Below are positions 44,111 to 54,058 of a DNA stretch of 64,000 bases, piece after piece (within the stretch, counting starts at the first letter, position 1; each line of letters begins with the position of its first letter). The position numbers and the translations under genes are program-made. Source of the stretch: Nostoc carneum NIES-2107 (GTDB lineage: Bacteria > Cyanobacteriota > Cyanobacteriia > Cyanobacteriales > Nostocaceae); contig AP018180.1 of the NCBI GenBank assembly GCA_002368155.1, forward strand, positions 2,996,899 to 3,060,898, read 5' to 3'. The notes below the pieces were generated by a model, which saw nothing but the letters and a program-made list of their open reading frames with translations, did not search any database and had not been told where the DNA came from.

Positions 44111-44675
44111 AAAAATTCTAATTCCTGATTGTATTTGACATAGCTCCTAGAACTCGTACCAATTCAAAATAAATCAAGCCAGATTGAAAGAGGTCTTGTA
44201 GCTTTAGATCTGTGCTTAATGCTTACTTATAATTGGTGAATTCTTTTTTCTTTTCAGACGGACTCAGCCAATGATTAGCCTTCACCATAGTAGAAAATCA
44301 ATGATAGAAGTGCTTCCCTCTATTGATGGATGACAGCTATGCATTGAGAGTTAGTCACCAAACATTTACTCTACAAACTAGTAGTCTGACAAGTTAACTT
44401 TGCTAGGTGCATCAAATTTTCTAGTTCTTTCTTTTCCTCTTTCTTTGAGTGCTTCGCGTCTTCGTGGTTCGTTTCTTTACCCCTTAAAGTTGGGTTGCCA
44501 GAGTACTAGTACCGCCGTGAATTCAAAATTCTCTCTTGGAAAGTTCTGAGCAGAAGTTTTCTCCGCTCAGACTTTCTGCAAAATTCAAAATTAAGACAGA
44601 GTAAGCGTTTTGCGGAACCAATAAGTCAAAATTGCGCTCACTTGTCATATAATACTGATTTAAAAGTAACAAAAT
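44111..44675. other. Divergent intergenic region with family C MITE
   Basis: No gene is supported. It carries the catalase promoter region, the MITE at 44381-44506, and an AT-rich leader for the S41 peptidase gene. Confidence 0.6.
44381..44506. repeat. MITE family C, copy 2 (126 bp, TA-flanked)
   Basis: The ends GTAGTCTGACAAG and TTGCCAGAGTAC are inverted with TA on each side (44379-44380, 44507-44508). The interior is nearly identical to 26673-26801. Confidence 0.85.
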
Positions 44676-45986
44676 ATGAGATTATCTGGGCTGAATTATT
44701 TGAAGTATTTAGCTAGAGTATTTATACTAAGTATTGCTATTTTACTTGTACTCTGGTTGAGTTCACCACTTCTCCCAATATTCGCAAAACCAGAGACTCA
44801 ACTTTTTGAGCAAGTTTGGCAAACAGTAAACGATAATTTTTACGATCCTCAGTTTAATGGAGTAGATTGGCAAGCTATTAAGAAACAATATCAATCTCAG
44901 CTAATCAAAGCTGAATCAAGCAAAGATGTTGCTGTTGTGATTAATCAAATGCTTGCTCAACTTAAATCTTCTCATACAAGGTTTTATACTCAAGAGGAGC
45001 CTGGTTACTATCAGCTTTTAGGAATTTTTTTGGCTCACAGCCCAGATTTACAAAAGCAATTAAAACAGTTTTTTCCAAAAGGTAAAGTTGAATACACTGA
45101 TATTGGTTTATTTACCAAAGATATTAATGGCAAAATATTTATTAGTTCAATTTTAGATGATAGCCCTGCTGCTAAAGCAGGCTTAAAGGTAGGCGACCAA
45201 ATTTTAAGTGTTGATGGTCATCCATATCACCCGATCAAGTCTTTCGCTAGCAAAGCAGGTCAAGCTGTTAAAATTTTGATACAGCGATCGCCCGAAGCCA
45301 GCAGTCAGCAAGAAATTGCTGTTGTACCCAAAATTTATGATGCTAGCACAATGTTTTTGCAAGCGCAGACAGCCAGTGTCCAACTCATTGAAGTTCAAGG
45401 AAAGACGGTTGGTTATATTCATATATGGTCAAATGCAGCTGACCCTTACCAACAACAACTCCAAGATGAACTAATTTATGGTCGCTTAAAAAATGCCGAT
45501 GCTTTAGTTTTAGATTTGCGAGATGGCTGGGGTGGTGGTGATATTAGTTATCTCAACATCTTTAACGCTAAACACAATCTCAGCCTCACCAGTATTCCGC
45601 GTTCTGGACGTAGTTATACCTATAACTATCAATGGAAGAAACCTGTAGTGATGTTAGTGAATGAGAACAGTCGTAGTAGTAAAGAAATTATCGCTTTTGG
45701 CTTTCAACAAAATAAGATGGGGTTAGTTATTGGTACTCAAACAGCAAAAGCTGTACTTGGAGGCCGTCCTTATTTAATGCGCGATGGTAGCCTACTTTAT
45801 GTTGCAGTTACGAATGTATTCGTTAATGGTAATCAAAGGCTGGAAGGTCAAGGTGTAATACCAGATATTAATATTCCATTTCCTCTAGAATATGCCCAAG
45901 GAGTAGACCCCCAAAAACAAAAAGCTATAGAATCTGTCTTACAAGCTAAATCTTCAGCAATAAGAGAATTCCAACTAAAAAAATAA
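44676..45986 (+). CDS. S41 family (C-terminal processing type) serine peptidase with PDZ domain
   Basis: 436 residues. One N-terminal hydrophobic segment (about 13-37) acts as signal or anchor. A helical lead-in follows (FEQVWQTVNDNFYDPQFNGV), then a PDZ domain (about 130-205, SPAAKAGLKVGDQILSVDG), then the S41 core (about 225-430). The catalytic Ser334 is in NENSRSSKEIIAFGF and the general-base Lys358 in TAKAVLGG. The spacing is one residue shorter than in Prc/CtpA, and the segment is degenerate relative to the usual S-A-S-A-S-E. It should act in the periplasm or lumen. Divergence from canonical CtpA suggests a specialised paralogue. Confidence 0.88.
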   Translation: MRLSGLNYLKYLARVFILSIAILLVLWLSSPLLPIFAKPETQLFEQVWQTVNDNFYDPQFNGVDWQAIKKQYQSQLIKAESSKDVAVVINQMLAQLKSSHTRFYTQEEPGYYQLLGIFLAHSPDLQKQLKQFFPKGKVEYTDIGLFTKDINGKIFISSILDDSPAAKAGLKVGDQILSVDGHPYHPIKSFASKAGQAVKILIQRSPEASSQQEIAVVPKIYDASTMFLQAQTASVQLIEVQGKTVGYIHIWSNAADPYQQQLQDELIYGRLKNADALVLDLRDGWGGGDISYLNIFNAKHNLSLTSIPRSGRSYTYNYQWKKPVVMLVNENSRSSKEIIAFGFQQNKMGLVIGTQTAKAVLGGRPYLMRDGSLLYVAVTNVFVNGNQRLEGQGVIPDINIPFPLEYAQGVDPQKQKAIESVLQAKSSAIREFQLKK

Positions 45987-46036
45987 TCAATCGGCCGTAG
46001 CCAGACAAAAATCATCTGATAATTCAGCAACGCCCA

Positions 46037-47113
46037 TTAATTATCTCGAATTGGGATTTGAATTACAAATTCTGTACCTACACCTGGTTCTGAATAGCAT
46101 TCTAATTTACCACCATGTAGTTCGTTAACAATTTGGTAACTAATTGATAAACCTAAACCTGTACCTTTACCTACGGCTTTGGTGGTAAAAAACGGGTCAA
46201 ATACTTTATTTCGTACTTTATCGTCCATTCCTATCCCATTATCAGCAATCCGAATTTCTACCCAAGATTTATCAATAATTTTAGTAGTAATATGTATTTG
46301 TAGCTGCTTAGTTACCTGCTGTTCTGTATTAGCTTTCTTTTGTTTTAGTAAAGCATCTTCTAAAGCATCAATTGCATTGGTAATTAGGTTCATAAATACC
46401 TGATTCATGTGCCCAGCGTAACACTTAATTAGTGGTAATTTTCCATAATTTTTAATAATTACAATGCCATGATAATTGTCTGCTGATGCTTTGACACGGC
46501 TGTTTAAAATAACTAAAGTACTATCGATTCCCTCATGAATATCTACTGCTTTAAACTCAGCTTCATCTAAACGCGAAAAGGTACGGAGTGACTTCACGAT
46601 TTCGCAAATCCGCTCTGCTCCTACATTCATAGAGCGAAATAATTTCTCTGCATCTTGCTTGAGGAAATCAAGTTCAATAACTTGCATTTCTCGTTTAATT
46701 TCAACTTCAGGGTCAGGATAATATTTTTGATAAAGTGCAATTAGCCTCAATAAATCTTGAAAATATTCATAAGCATAATTTAAATTACCATAGATAAAAC
46801 TCACTGGATTATTAATTTCGTGAGCAATTCCAGCCACCAGAACGCCGAGAGCAGACATTTTTTCTGATTCTACGAGTTTCATTTGTAAAGCTTCAAGATT
46901 TTTGAGAGCATTTTCTAGCTCATCACCTCTATGCTTTAAAGCAGTTTGTGACTCTTCTAACTCGCGAATCATATTTTTGAGAACGCTTTCTCTAACTTCA
47001 GTATTGTTCTCTAGTTGTTCTCTATCGGCTTCTGAGCGCTCTAACTTTTTTTTCAGAATCCGAACTGTTTTTTCTAACTCTTTAAGTCTGCTCTCATTGT
47101 CTGTGGATTCCAT
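46037..47113 (-). CDS. Soluble histidine kinase with N-terminal coiled coil
   Basis: 358 residues. Residues 1-90 are an uninterrupted coiled coil. HisKA follows with His98 in [20 protein letters not shown]. The HATPase domain has [22 protein letters not shown] and [12 protein letters not shown]. There is no sensor or membrane domain. It begins 6 bp after the FIST gene, so FIST probably supplies the sensory input. Its kinase core, including the [20 protein letters not shown] helix, closely parallels the core of the 1760-aa kinase upstream (LSGNIDYALDYIKDLFGLID), so the two are paralogues within one gene set. Confidence 0.93.
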   Translation of the reverse strand: MESTDNESRLKELEKTVRILKKKLERSEADREQLENNTEVRESVLKNMIRELEESQTALKHRGDELENALKNLEALQMKLVESEKMSALGVLVAGIAHEINNPVSFIYGNLNYAYEYFQDLLRLIALYQKYYPDPEVEIKREMQVIELDFLKQDAEKLFRSMNVGAERICEIVKSLRTFSRLDEAEFKAVDIHEGIDSTLVILNSRVKASADNYHGIVIIKNYGKLPLIKCYAGHMNQVFMNLITNAIDALEDALLKQKKANTEQQVTKQLQIHITTKIIDKSWVEIRIADNGIGMDDKVRNKVFDPFFTTKAVGKGTGLGLSISYQIVNELHGGKLECYSEPGVGTEFVIQIPIRDN

Positions 47114-47119
47114 AAGTCT

Positions 47120-48286
47120 CTACTTTGTTCCTAAAAGTAAAGTCACAAAAGTTTCTTGGTGATAGTAAGAGGAACCATGAGGTTCTAAGGGGGCAAATTC
47201 ACCGTAGGTATAGAATCCACAAATAGGTACTTCTTGATGAAGTGCATTTTTTACGAGTTGATATTCTTCTTTAGCTCGGGTTCCTAAAAGCCAACGGCGA
47301 CAGCAACAAGAAAATAACAAAACTGCTTCTGGTTGTGTTCCAGGATAATTCGCTAGAGCATTTTTAAATGATGTTTCTGAGGCTGCAATTACCTCATCTC
47401 TACTAATATCTGTAACTTGAACTATGGCTTGTTCTGGCACATTACCAAGAAAATTGATGCTACCAGTTTCTACATCGTAAGTATTAGGTACTCGCATATA
47501 ATAGCGATCGCTATCTCCTTCATACACAGCTAAGGGATGCTCTGCTGTAGGAGGACGATTGCCTAAATAGCGCTCATAATATGCCAAAGCCGTGATCCCA
47601 TCTATCTCGTAGAGAACGGTTTCGTGAGATTTAGTAACAATGCTTTTGCGTCCAATGGGTTCCCAGCCACAACCAATTCCATAGGAAAATTTGATATCTC
47701 CAGAAAAGATTAAAACTGGTAGGGAATCTGTTAGTACTTCGTTGCAGAAAAATTGATAGGTTTTGGTAAACCTAAATTGATCGCCAGCCGTACCGCCTAA
47801 AATTGGCATTTCTGAACCTAAGGTTAGTTTTAATCCTTGTAGAATTAACTCGCCATTAGTTGTGGAACCATCTTCTATATAACTTGCAGGAACAGTAATA
47901 CATAATTTGGCACTATTAGTACTTTTTTGAGTTGCTTGTTGTACAGCTTGTTGAGCAGCGGCTAAGGGGTTATCTTTAACTCCATACCCCACACCAGCAT
48001 GAATTTCGACATTGTCCGAGTACAAAAGCATCAGCGTTAAAGAATCTTGTTGAAATCCTAAAACTGAGGAGGCTTCACCATCGGTAGTGCAACCAATCAA
48101 TTCAATTTTGGGAAAGGCATGGTTAATTTCTTTAACGATTAAATTATGCTCGAAATCAATAGCAGCAAATAAAATCCCTGCTTGAGGAATTAAACCATCT
48201 AAATCGCTAAGGCAATGTTCTAAAACTTCTGCGATCGCATCTTGGGAATCTGGATCTTCGCTATGTCCAACAACAACTTTTAGCAT
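47120..48286 (-). CDS. FIST N/C domain sensory protein
   Basis: 388 residues comprising a FIST_N domain (about 25-215, IELIGCTTDGEASSVLGFQQ, PILGGTAGD) and a FIST_C domain (about 220-370, ALAYYERYLGNRPPTAEHPL, LLFSCCCRRWLLGTRAKEEY, PICGFYTYGEFAPL). FIST proteins are proposed ligand sensors for signalling proteins, possibly of amino acids or other small molecules. The cysteine cluster in LFSCCCRRW is typical. It lies 68 bp downstream of the giant kinase and 6 bp upstream of the soluble kinase, which points to a shared transcript. No membrane span. Confidence 0.92.
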   Translation of the reverse strand: MLKVVVGHSEDPDSQDAIAEVLEHCLSDLDGLIPQAGILFAAIDFEHNLIVKEINHAFPKIELIGCTTDGEASSVLGFQQDSLTLMLLYSDNVEIHAGVGYGVKDNPLAAAQQAVQQATQKSTNSAKLCITVPASYIEDGSTTNGELILQGLKLTLGSEMPILGGTAGDQFRFTKTYQFFCNEVLTDSLPVLIFSGDIKFSYGIGCGWEPIGRKSIVTKSHETVLYEIDGITALAYYERYLGNRPPTAEHPLAVYEGDSDRYYMRVPNTYDVETGSINFLGNVPEQAIVQVTDISRDEVIAASETSFKNALANYPGTQPEAVLLFSCCCRRWLLGTRAKEEYQLVKNALHQEVPICGFYTYGEFAPLEPHGSSYYHQETFVTLLLGTK

Positions 48287-48354
48287 TTTTATCTCCTGGT
48301 TAAAAATATATTAAAACTTGAAGAGACGCGATTAATTGCGTCTATCATCAATAG

Positions 48355-51300
48355 TCAAACATCCTGAGATATTGGCAGAGTAATAATAAACTCGGCTCCT
48401 TGTCCTTGTGCTGAATTTATATTGATTGTGCCTCCATGTTTTTCGACAATAATTTGATGAGCAATTGCTAATCCTAAACCCGTACCTTTACCTACAGGTT
48501 TAGTGGTAATTAATTGCGTAAAAATCTTTTGTTTTATTTCTGCTGTCATCCCCTGCCCATTATCTTGAATACTAATAATTACCTGCTGCGAATTTTCACT
48601 TAAACTAGTAGTAATGGTGATATAATTAGGATGAGCTTGAATATCCTCAAAACTGCGCCCGATATTTGTTTCTTCTAAAGCATCAATGGCATTGGCTAAC
48701 AAATTCATAAATACTTGATTGAGTTGTCCCGGATAACATTTAATTTGGGGAATTTCACCATAGTTTTTAATCACTGCAATAGCGGGGCGAGATTTTGAGG
48801 CTTTGAGGCGATGTTTGAGAATTAAAATAGTACTGTCGATGCCATCATGTATATTGAAAGCAATGGGGCGATCGCTATCTGCGCGGGAAAAAGTTCTGAG
48901 GCTATTACTGATATCACAAATGCGATTTACAGCTTCTTGCATGGAAGCCAGCATCTTAGGTAAATCTTTACGGATATAGTTGAGGTCGATAGCTTTAATT
49001 TGACGTTCAATCGCAGTACTGGGATTGCTATATTCCTGCTGATATAAATCAATCAAGCCAAACAAATCCTTGATATAGTCCAATGCATAATCGATATTCC
49101 CACTCAGGAATCCTATCGGGTTATTAATTTCATGGGCGACTCCAGCAACAAGATTACCCAATGCAGACATTTTCTCGCTTTGCATCAGTTGGGTTTGAGT
49201 CTGTTGGAGTTCGTATAGCGCTTTCTCTAAATCTTCAGCCTTCTGGCGCAGTTGAATTTCTGATTGGCGTAATGCGGCTTCAGCAAATTTGTTTGCGCTA
49301 ATATCTATTAAAACTCCATCCCAAATAATCGCACCATCGGCTTGCAGTTCTGGGCGAGAAGCGCCTTGTGTCCATTTTTCTTTACCAGCTACTAAAAATC
49401 TGCCTTCCCATTGCCAAGGTGTTAAATTAGCGGCTGAATCTATAATTGATTGTTTAATGTTCTGACGTTCTGCTGGATATAACATCGCAAACAGCACATC
49501 TGTGTCTGTGATTTCCTCTGGGTGTAAGCCAAACAGTTCATAACAACCAGAACTTACATAAGAAAACGATGCTGAACCATCCACAGCGAGACGGAATTGA
49601 TAAATCATTCCTGGGGCGTTTTCCGCTAATTTTTGCAACCGATTTTGAGTACTCTGTAAGGCTTGGCTGCTGTGTAGCAATTCCTCTTGGGCTTGTTGCA
49701 ATTGTTGCAGCGATCGCTCTAACTGTTGGCGGATAGATTGCAATAGTTGTGGGTAGCGCTTTTCTAAATCATCGACTTTAGCAACTGCGCCCCATCGGGA
49801 ATAAGCGTAGTAAGCATCAATCATATAGACTTGGGCGACTTTGGCTTTACCCCAATTGAGATAAAATTTAGCCGCCAATTCACAAGCGATCGCTTCTTCG
49901 TGGAGAAATTGATTTTCTTTCGCTAGGGCGATCGCGCGATCGTACATCTCCATTGCAGCAGACATTTTTCCTAATACTCGATGCTTCTCAGCTGTGACTA
50001 AACACCATTTATGTAAATAAGTGATGGGTGCATAATCTGCCCATTTCTTTAGCCGCTTGAGGTTTTTCGCCACTTTCCGCAAAATTTGGGACTGAGTCGA
50101 TTTCGATGCTGTAACATAAATACTTAGTTCCGCTAGGGATTGATAAAAGCAAAATAGGGATGTCACCAAGGTTCCCTGCGATCCAGCAATCCATTTTTCG
50201 GCTTCCCTTGCATTCTCCACCGCCTGCTGTTCTTGCCCAAATAATACTCCTAGCCAAGTTTTTAAGGTATAAAGACGGGAAAGGGAATTGGCTGCTTGGG
50301 CTGCTATATATTTCTGCTGCATGGCGATTTCATCATACACCTCACCCACCAAACAACAAGGATCTGCGGATTTTCCCATCAAGTTCAACACCAATTGTTG
50401 CGCTATGAGATGGTATGTCAGGGCTTTGTCTTGGTGCAGTTGTTGCAGTGATTGACTGTATTTAGCAAATTCTGGTAAAACTACATCCAACTGTTCCCCA
50501 GAATGCAGCAACGCCGCACAGTAACCAGCCGCGTTATAAGCAGCATACTCAAGTTTGCCTGTCTCTAGTCCTGTTTGATAACCTTGCAATGAAGTTTCTA
50601 GGGTTGCAGCTAGTGGATCTTTCCAAATCCGAATCATATTAGAGAAGATAAATAATACTTCTGTGCGAAATTGCTTACCTAAGCCGGTTTCCGTCAGCCT
50701 TAAACCCAGTTCGCCAAATTGATACCCAGTTTCTATATCACCCATCATACAGAGAATAAAACCATAGGCGGCGTAAGCTGGGGCGACGAAAGCCGAATTG
50801 CCATAGCGCAGTGACAGTTCCAGCTGTTGCAAAATAATCAGCGGGTGTAAATTGGGTTCGCACATATAGCTAGCTGTGAGGATACTGCTTAACAAAGACA
50901 TCTTTGCTAAAGCAGTGGGGTTTTGCATGGGAGGTAATGCTAGCAAATCCTGGGGAGATTTACGCATTAAAGCTAGCTTGATTGGCAGCAAAGCTAAAAT
51001 TATATGTAATTTTGTTGGCTTTTGGGGAAATTTGACTCCTAAATGTTTCAGCGCCTCTAGCCCCATCGCTACCGATTTTGTGGGTTGATGATTGGCGGTA
51101 TAGCTATTAAGTCTAATTTTGTAAGCTGTGATTGTATCTAGTAAAGATTCAGCATTTTGGAAAATTGCATCTATCAGTATCTCCATTTGGGGAATATCGC
51201 CACTAAGATAGGCAACTTCAGCTGCAGCATGATAAATATCTAAACTCAGATGATATTGCCTTTGCCAATGGTTAGCAGGTAACAAACTTTTAGCGATCGC

Positions 51301-53637
51301 AAAATAGTTAACAGCCACCCCATAAGCAGTTGCAGTTCTGGCTTTTTTCCCAGCCAAAAAGTTAAGCAGGATGAGTTCTTGACGTTGTGCGGTTGTGCTA
51401 ATTACCTCGATACCACGATTGAGGTGATTGACAATATCAAAAATTCTGGCTTCCTGCTCTGAGGTAGGTATATTTTGTAGTAATAATTGCCCAATTCTCA
51501 GGTGGGTAGACTGTTTGCGCTCGTCAGGAATTAAAGAATAGGCAGCTTCGTGGACGCGATCGTGCAAAAATTTATAAGTCGGGTTAGCTGCAACGGATGT
51601 CGGTAAATCATCAGCGTCAGTAAAGAATTTATAGATTTCGCTAGTGGGAAGCAAAAATCCATCCTGTAGCGCTTTCCACAAATCAGCAGCCGTGGCTGCA
51701 GGCGATCGCGCAGATGCGATCGCTAATGTGTTTAAATCAAATTGCGCGCCAATGCAAGCCGCCAATTTCAACAAATCTTGAGTTGCTGCTGGTAACTTCT
51801 GCAATTGCAGTGACATGAATTCCACTACATCATCAATAATGGCAACTGCTTTTACCTGAGCAATATCACATTGCCAATATCTGGCATCTCTATCGAAAGT
51901 AATCAGGTTTTCTTCATATAAATATTTCAGAAATTGTGTAGTAAAAAATGGATTACCTTGAGTTTTTTGATAAATTAATTCAGTAAGTGGTTGAGCCACA
52001 ATTTCATCACAACTCAACGTATCAGCTACCAAATAGTTAATATCATTCTTACTCAGATTATTTAATGTAATTATGTTAACTATTGACCCTATTTTTTTAA
52101 TTTCTTGCACCGTTAACATCAAAGGATGAGCAGGTGAAACTTCATGATCGCGATAAGAGCCAATTACCAATAAACTGCCAACATCATTCATCAATAGTTC
52201 TAGTAGCTTTAATGATGCTAAATCTGCCCATTGCAAATCATCTAAAAATATTACTAAAGGATGTGCTTGAGTTGTGAAGACTTGCGTAAATTTTTGAAAT
52301 AATAAATTAAACCGATTTTGAGCGAAGTTACCAGATAATTCCGTTACAGATGATTGTTTACCGATAATATTTTCTAATTCCGGAATCACATCAATAATCA
52401 CTTGCCCATTATCACCCACCGCTGAGAGAATCTTGCTACGCCAAACTTTTATTTGGGCATCGCTTTCACTGAGAATTTGACTGATCAAATTTTGAAAAGC
52501 TTGTACAAATGCCAAAAAAGGAATATCCTGTTGAAATTGGTCATATTTACCTTTAATAAAATATCCCCGTTGCCGCACAATTGGTTTTTGCAATTCATTA
52601 ATCACAGCAGTTTTACCAATTCCCGAACAACCTGCAACGAGTAGCATTTCTGTAGCGCCAGTACTCACTCTGTCAAACGCTTTTAGTAGCGTTTCAACTT
52701 CGCTAGTACGTCCATATAATTTTTCAGGAATCAAGAAATGCTCGGAAATATCTCGACTACCTAAAGCAAATTCAACTATATTTTTTGTTGCTTGATACTG
52801 AAATAAACAAATTTCTAAATCATATTTTATTCCTGCCGCACTCTGATATCTATCTTCGGCATTTTTTGCCATTAATTTAGCAACAATCTCAGCAATAGCC
52901 AGAGGAATAGATGGATTAATAGTATGAACATCAGGAGCAATTTTGGCAATATGTGAGTGTACCAACTCCATCGTCTCGGTAGATGAAAATGGTAATCTTC
53001 CTGTTAGCAGTTCGTAAAAAGTCACACCTAAAGCATAAAAATCGCTGCGGTAATCTATGCCCCGATTCATTCTGCCAGTTTGTTCGGGAGAAATATATGC
53101 CAGAGTTCCTTCTAAAATATTGGAAATTTGTAGTTGGGCAATTTGTTTTGGTAACAGAGAAGCAACAGTAAAATCAATCAGTTTTATCTGATGGGTTTGG
53201 GGATTAATTAGAATATTGCTAGGTTTGATATCTTTGTGGATAATTCTGTGGCGATGAATTGCTTCTAAATGAGTGGCAATTTGAATAGCAAAATTGAGAA
53301 AATCATTGATAATATCACCTTGTTTTTGGATTATCCAATCTTTAAGAGAAATGCCACCCATATCTTCCATGATTAGGGCATAGCCATTGCGATATGCTTC
53401 GAGACTGTAAAGTTTAACAATTCCCGGTAAGTCTAAGTTTTTGGTGATGGTGTACTGGTTACGGAACTGAACAATTTCCTTAAAGCTGGGGTATTCATTC
53501 CGCATCAGTTTGATGACAACTGGCATTTGATCTATGTTGCGGTTTGCTTGATATACCAGTGTGCGCGTACCCGCATAAATTGGTTTTGTAATTGAGTAAC
53601 CTGCGATCGCTACAGTGCCATCAGCCACCATGTCCAT
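48355..53637 (-). CDS. Giant Ser/Thr kinase - AAA ATPase - TPR-like - PAS - histidine kinase
   Basis: About 1760 residues from ATG 53637 (a TTG at 53643 is less likely). The Ser/Thr kinase domain (about 10-275) has Lys43, catalytic Asp136 in HKDIKPSNIL, and APE-like SPEQTGRMNRG. The DFG motif reads DFT (155-157). An ATPase module (about 300-620) has Walker A AGCSGIGKT and Walker B-like LVIFLDDLQWAD. A long helical repeat region (about 700-1330) precedes a PAS domain (about 1375-1480), a coiled coil, HisKA with His1502 in GVAHEINNPIGF, and an intact HATPase (GTGLGLAIAHQI). This is the HstK-type architecture of cyanobacteria, lacking the usual GAF. It heads the FIST-kinase gene set. Confidence 0.94.
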   Translation of the reverse strand: MDMVADGTVAIAGYSITKPIYAGTRTLVYQANRNIDQMPVVIKLMRNEYPSFKEIVQFRNQYTITKNLDLPGIVKLYSLEAYRNGYALIMEDMGGISLKDWIIQKQGDIINDFLNFAIQIATHLEAIHRHRIIHKDIKPSNILINPQTHQIKLIDFTVASLLPKQIAQLQISNILEGTLAYISPEQTGRMNRGIDYRSDFYALGVTFYELLTGRLPFSSTETMELVHSHIAKIAPDVHTINPSIPLAIAEIVAKLMAKNAEDRYQSAAGIKYDLEICLFQYQATKNIVEFALGSRDISEHFLIPEKLYGRTSEVETLLKAFDRVSTGATEMLLVAGCSGIGKTAVINELQKPIVRQRGYFIKGKYDQFQQDIPFLAFVQAFQNLISQILSESDAQIKVWRSKILSAVGDNGQVIIDVIPELENIIGKQSSVTELSGNFAQNRFNLLFQKFTQVFTTQAHPLVIFLDDLQWADLASLKLLELLMNDVGSLLVIGSYRDHEVSPAHPLMLTVQEIKKIGSIVNIITLNNLSKNDINYLVADTLSCDEIVAQPLTELIYQKTQGNPFFTTQFLKYLYEENLITFDRDARYWQCDIAQVKAVAIIDDVVEFMSLQLQKLPAATQDLLKLAACIGAQFDLNTLAIASARSPAATAADLWKALQDGFLLPTSEIYKFFTDADDLPTSVAANPTYKFLHDRVHEAAYSLIPDERKQSTHLRIGQLLLQNIPTSEQEARIFDIVNHLNRGIEVISTTAQRQELILLNFLAGKKARTATAYGVAVNYFAIAKSLLPANHWQRQYHLSLDIYHAAAEVAYLSGDIPQMEILIDAIFQNAESLLDTITAYKIRLNSYTANHQPTKSVAMGLEALKHLGVKFPQKPTKLHIILALLPIKLALMRKSPQDLLALPPMQNPTALAKMSLLSSILTASYMCEPNLHPLIILQQLELSLRYGNSAFVAPAYAAYGFILCMMGDIETGYQFGELGLRLTETGLGKQFRTEVLFIFSNMIRIWKDPLAATLETSLQGYQTGLETGKLEYAAYNAAGYCAALLHSGEQLDVVLPEFAKYSQSLQQLHQDKALTYHLIAQQLVLNLMGKSADPCCLVGEVYDEIAMQQKYIAAQAANSLSRLYTLKTWLGVLFGQEQQAVENAREAEKWIAGSQGTLVTSLFCFYQSLAELSIYVTASKSTQSQILRKVAKNLKRLKKWADYAPITYLHKWCLVTAEKHRVLGKMSAAMEMYDRAIALAKENQFLHEEAIACELAAKFYLNWGKAKVAQVYMIDAYYAYSRWGAVAKVDDLEKRYPQLLQSIRQQLERSLQQLQQAQEELLHSSQALQSTQNRLQKLAENAPGMIYQFRLAVDGSASFSYVSSGCYELFGLHPEEITDTDVLFAMLYPAERQNIKQSIIDSAANLTPWQWEGRFLVAGKEKWTQGASRPELQADGAIIWDGVLIDISANKFAEAALRQSEIQLRQKAEDLEKALYELQQTQTQLMQSEKMSALGNLVAGVAHEINNPIGFLSGNIDYALDYIKDLFGLIDLYQQEYSNPSTAIERQIKAIDLNYIRKDLPKMLASMQEAVNRICDISNSLRTFSRADSDRPIAFNIHDGIDSTILILKHRLKASKSRPAIAVIKNYGEIPQIKCYPGQLNQVFMNLLANAIDALEETNIGRSFEDIQAHPNYITITTSLSENSQQVIISIQDNGQGMTAEIKQKIFTQLITTKPVGKGTGLGLAIAHQIIVEKHGGTININSAQGQGAEFIITLPISQDV

Positions 53638-54058
53638 CAGCAAAACCTAACTCTTTGATAACTTCTCAGTTAAGTTTGCCCATCCAGCAAGTGCTAATCA
53701 CAGCAAGTAACTCAATTTACAGTATAAATGTGTTTACTTAGTTAAATATTTAGCCTGTTTTAACTTTCGCCGTAACGCACCGACCCATAGATGGTGGAAT
53801 GTCACTTAGCTTTAGCGAGATTTAGATCCCCGACTTTTTGAAAAAGTCGGGGATCTGGGCTGGAGTCCTAACGAAAACTGATTCCCAAATTTTTACATTG
53901 CTTAACAAAGGTTGATGTATTCCCACTAATTTATTCATAAAACAGTCTTCTAGAACTTAAATTGTAGAATAATTGAATGAAATAATATCCTCTGTATTGA
54001 TATCAACTTTGAACATTAAAACTTTGGGTACTGTACTAATTTAAATTTGAGGTCTACT
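53638..54058. other. Divergent intergenic region
   Basis: No gene is supported. It holds palindrome copy 2 (53824-53856); otherwise it is AT-rich. Confidence 0.6.
53824..53856. repeat. 33-bp perfect palindrome, copy 2
   Basis: Identical in all 33 positions to 3009-3041, 50.8 kb away. Confidence 0.88.
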
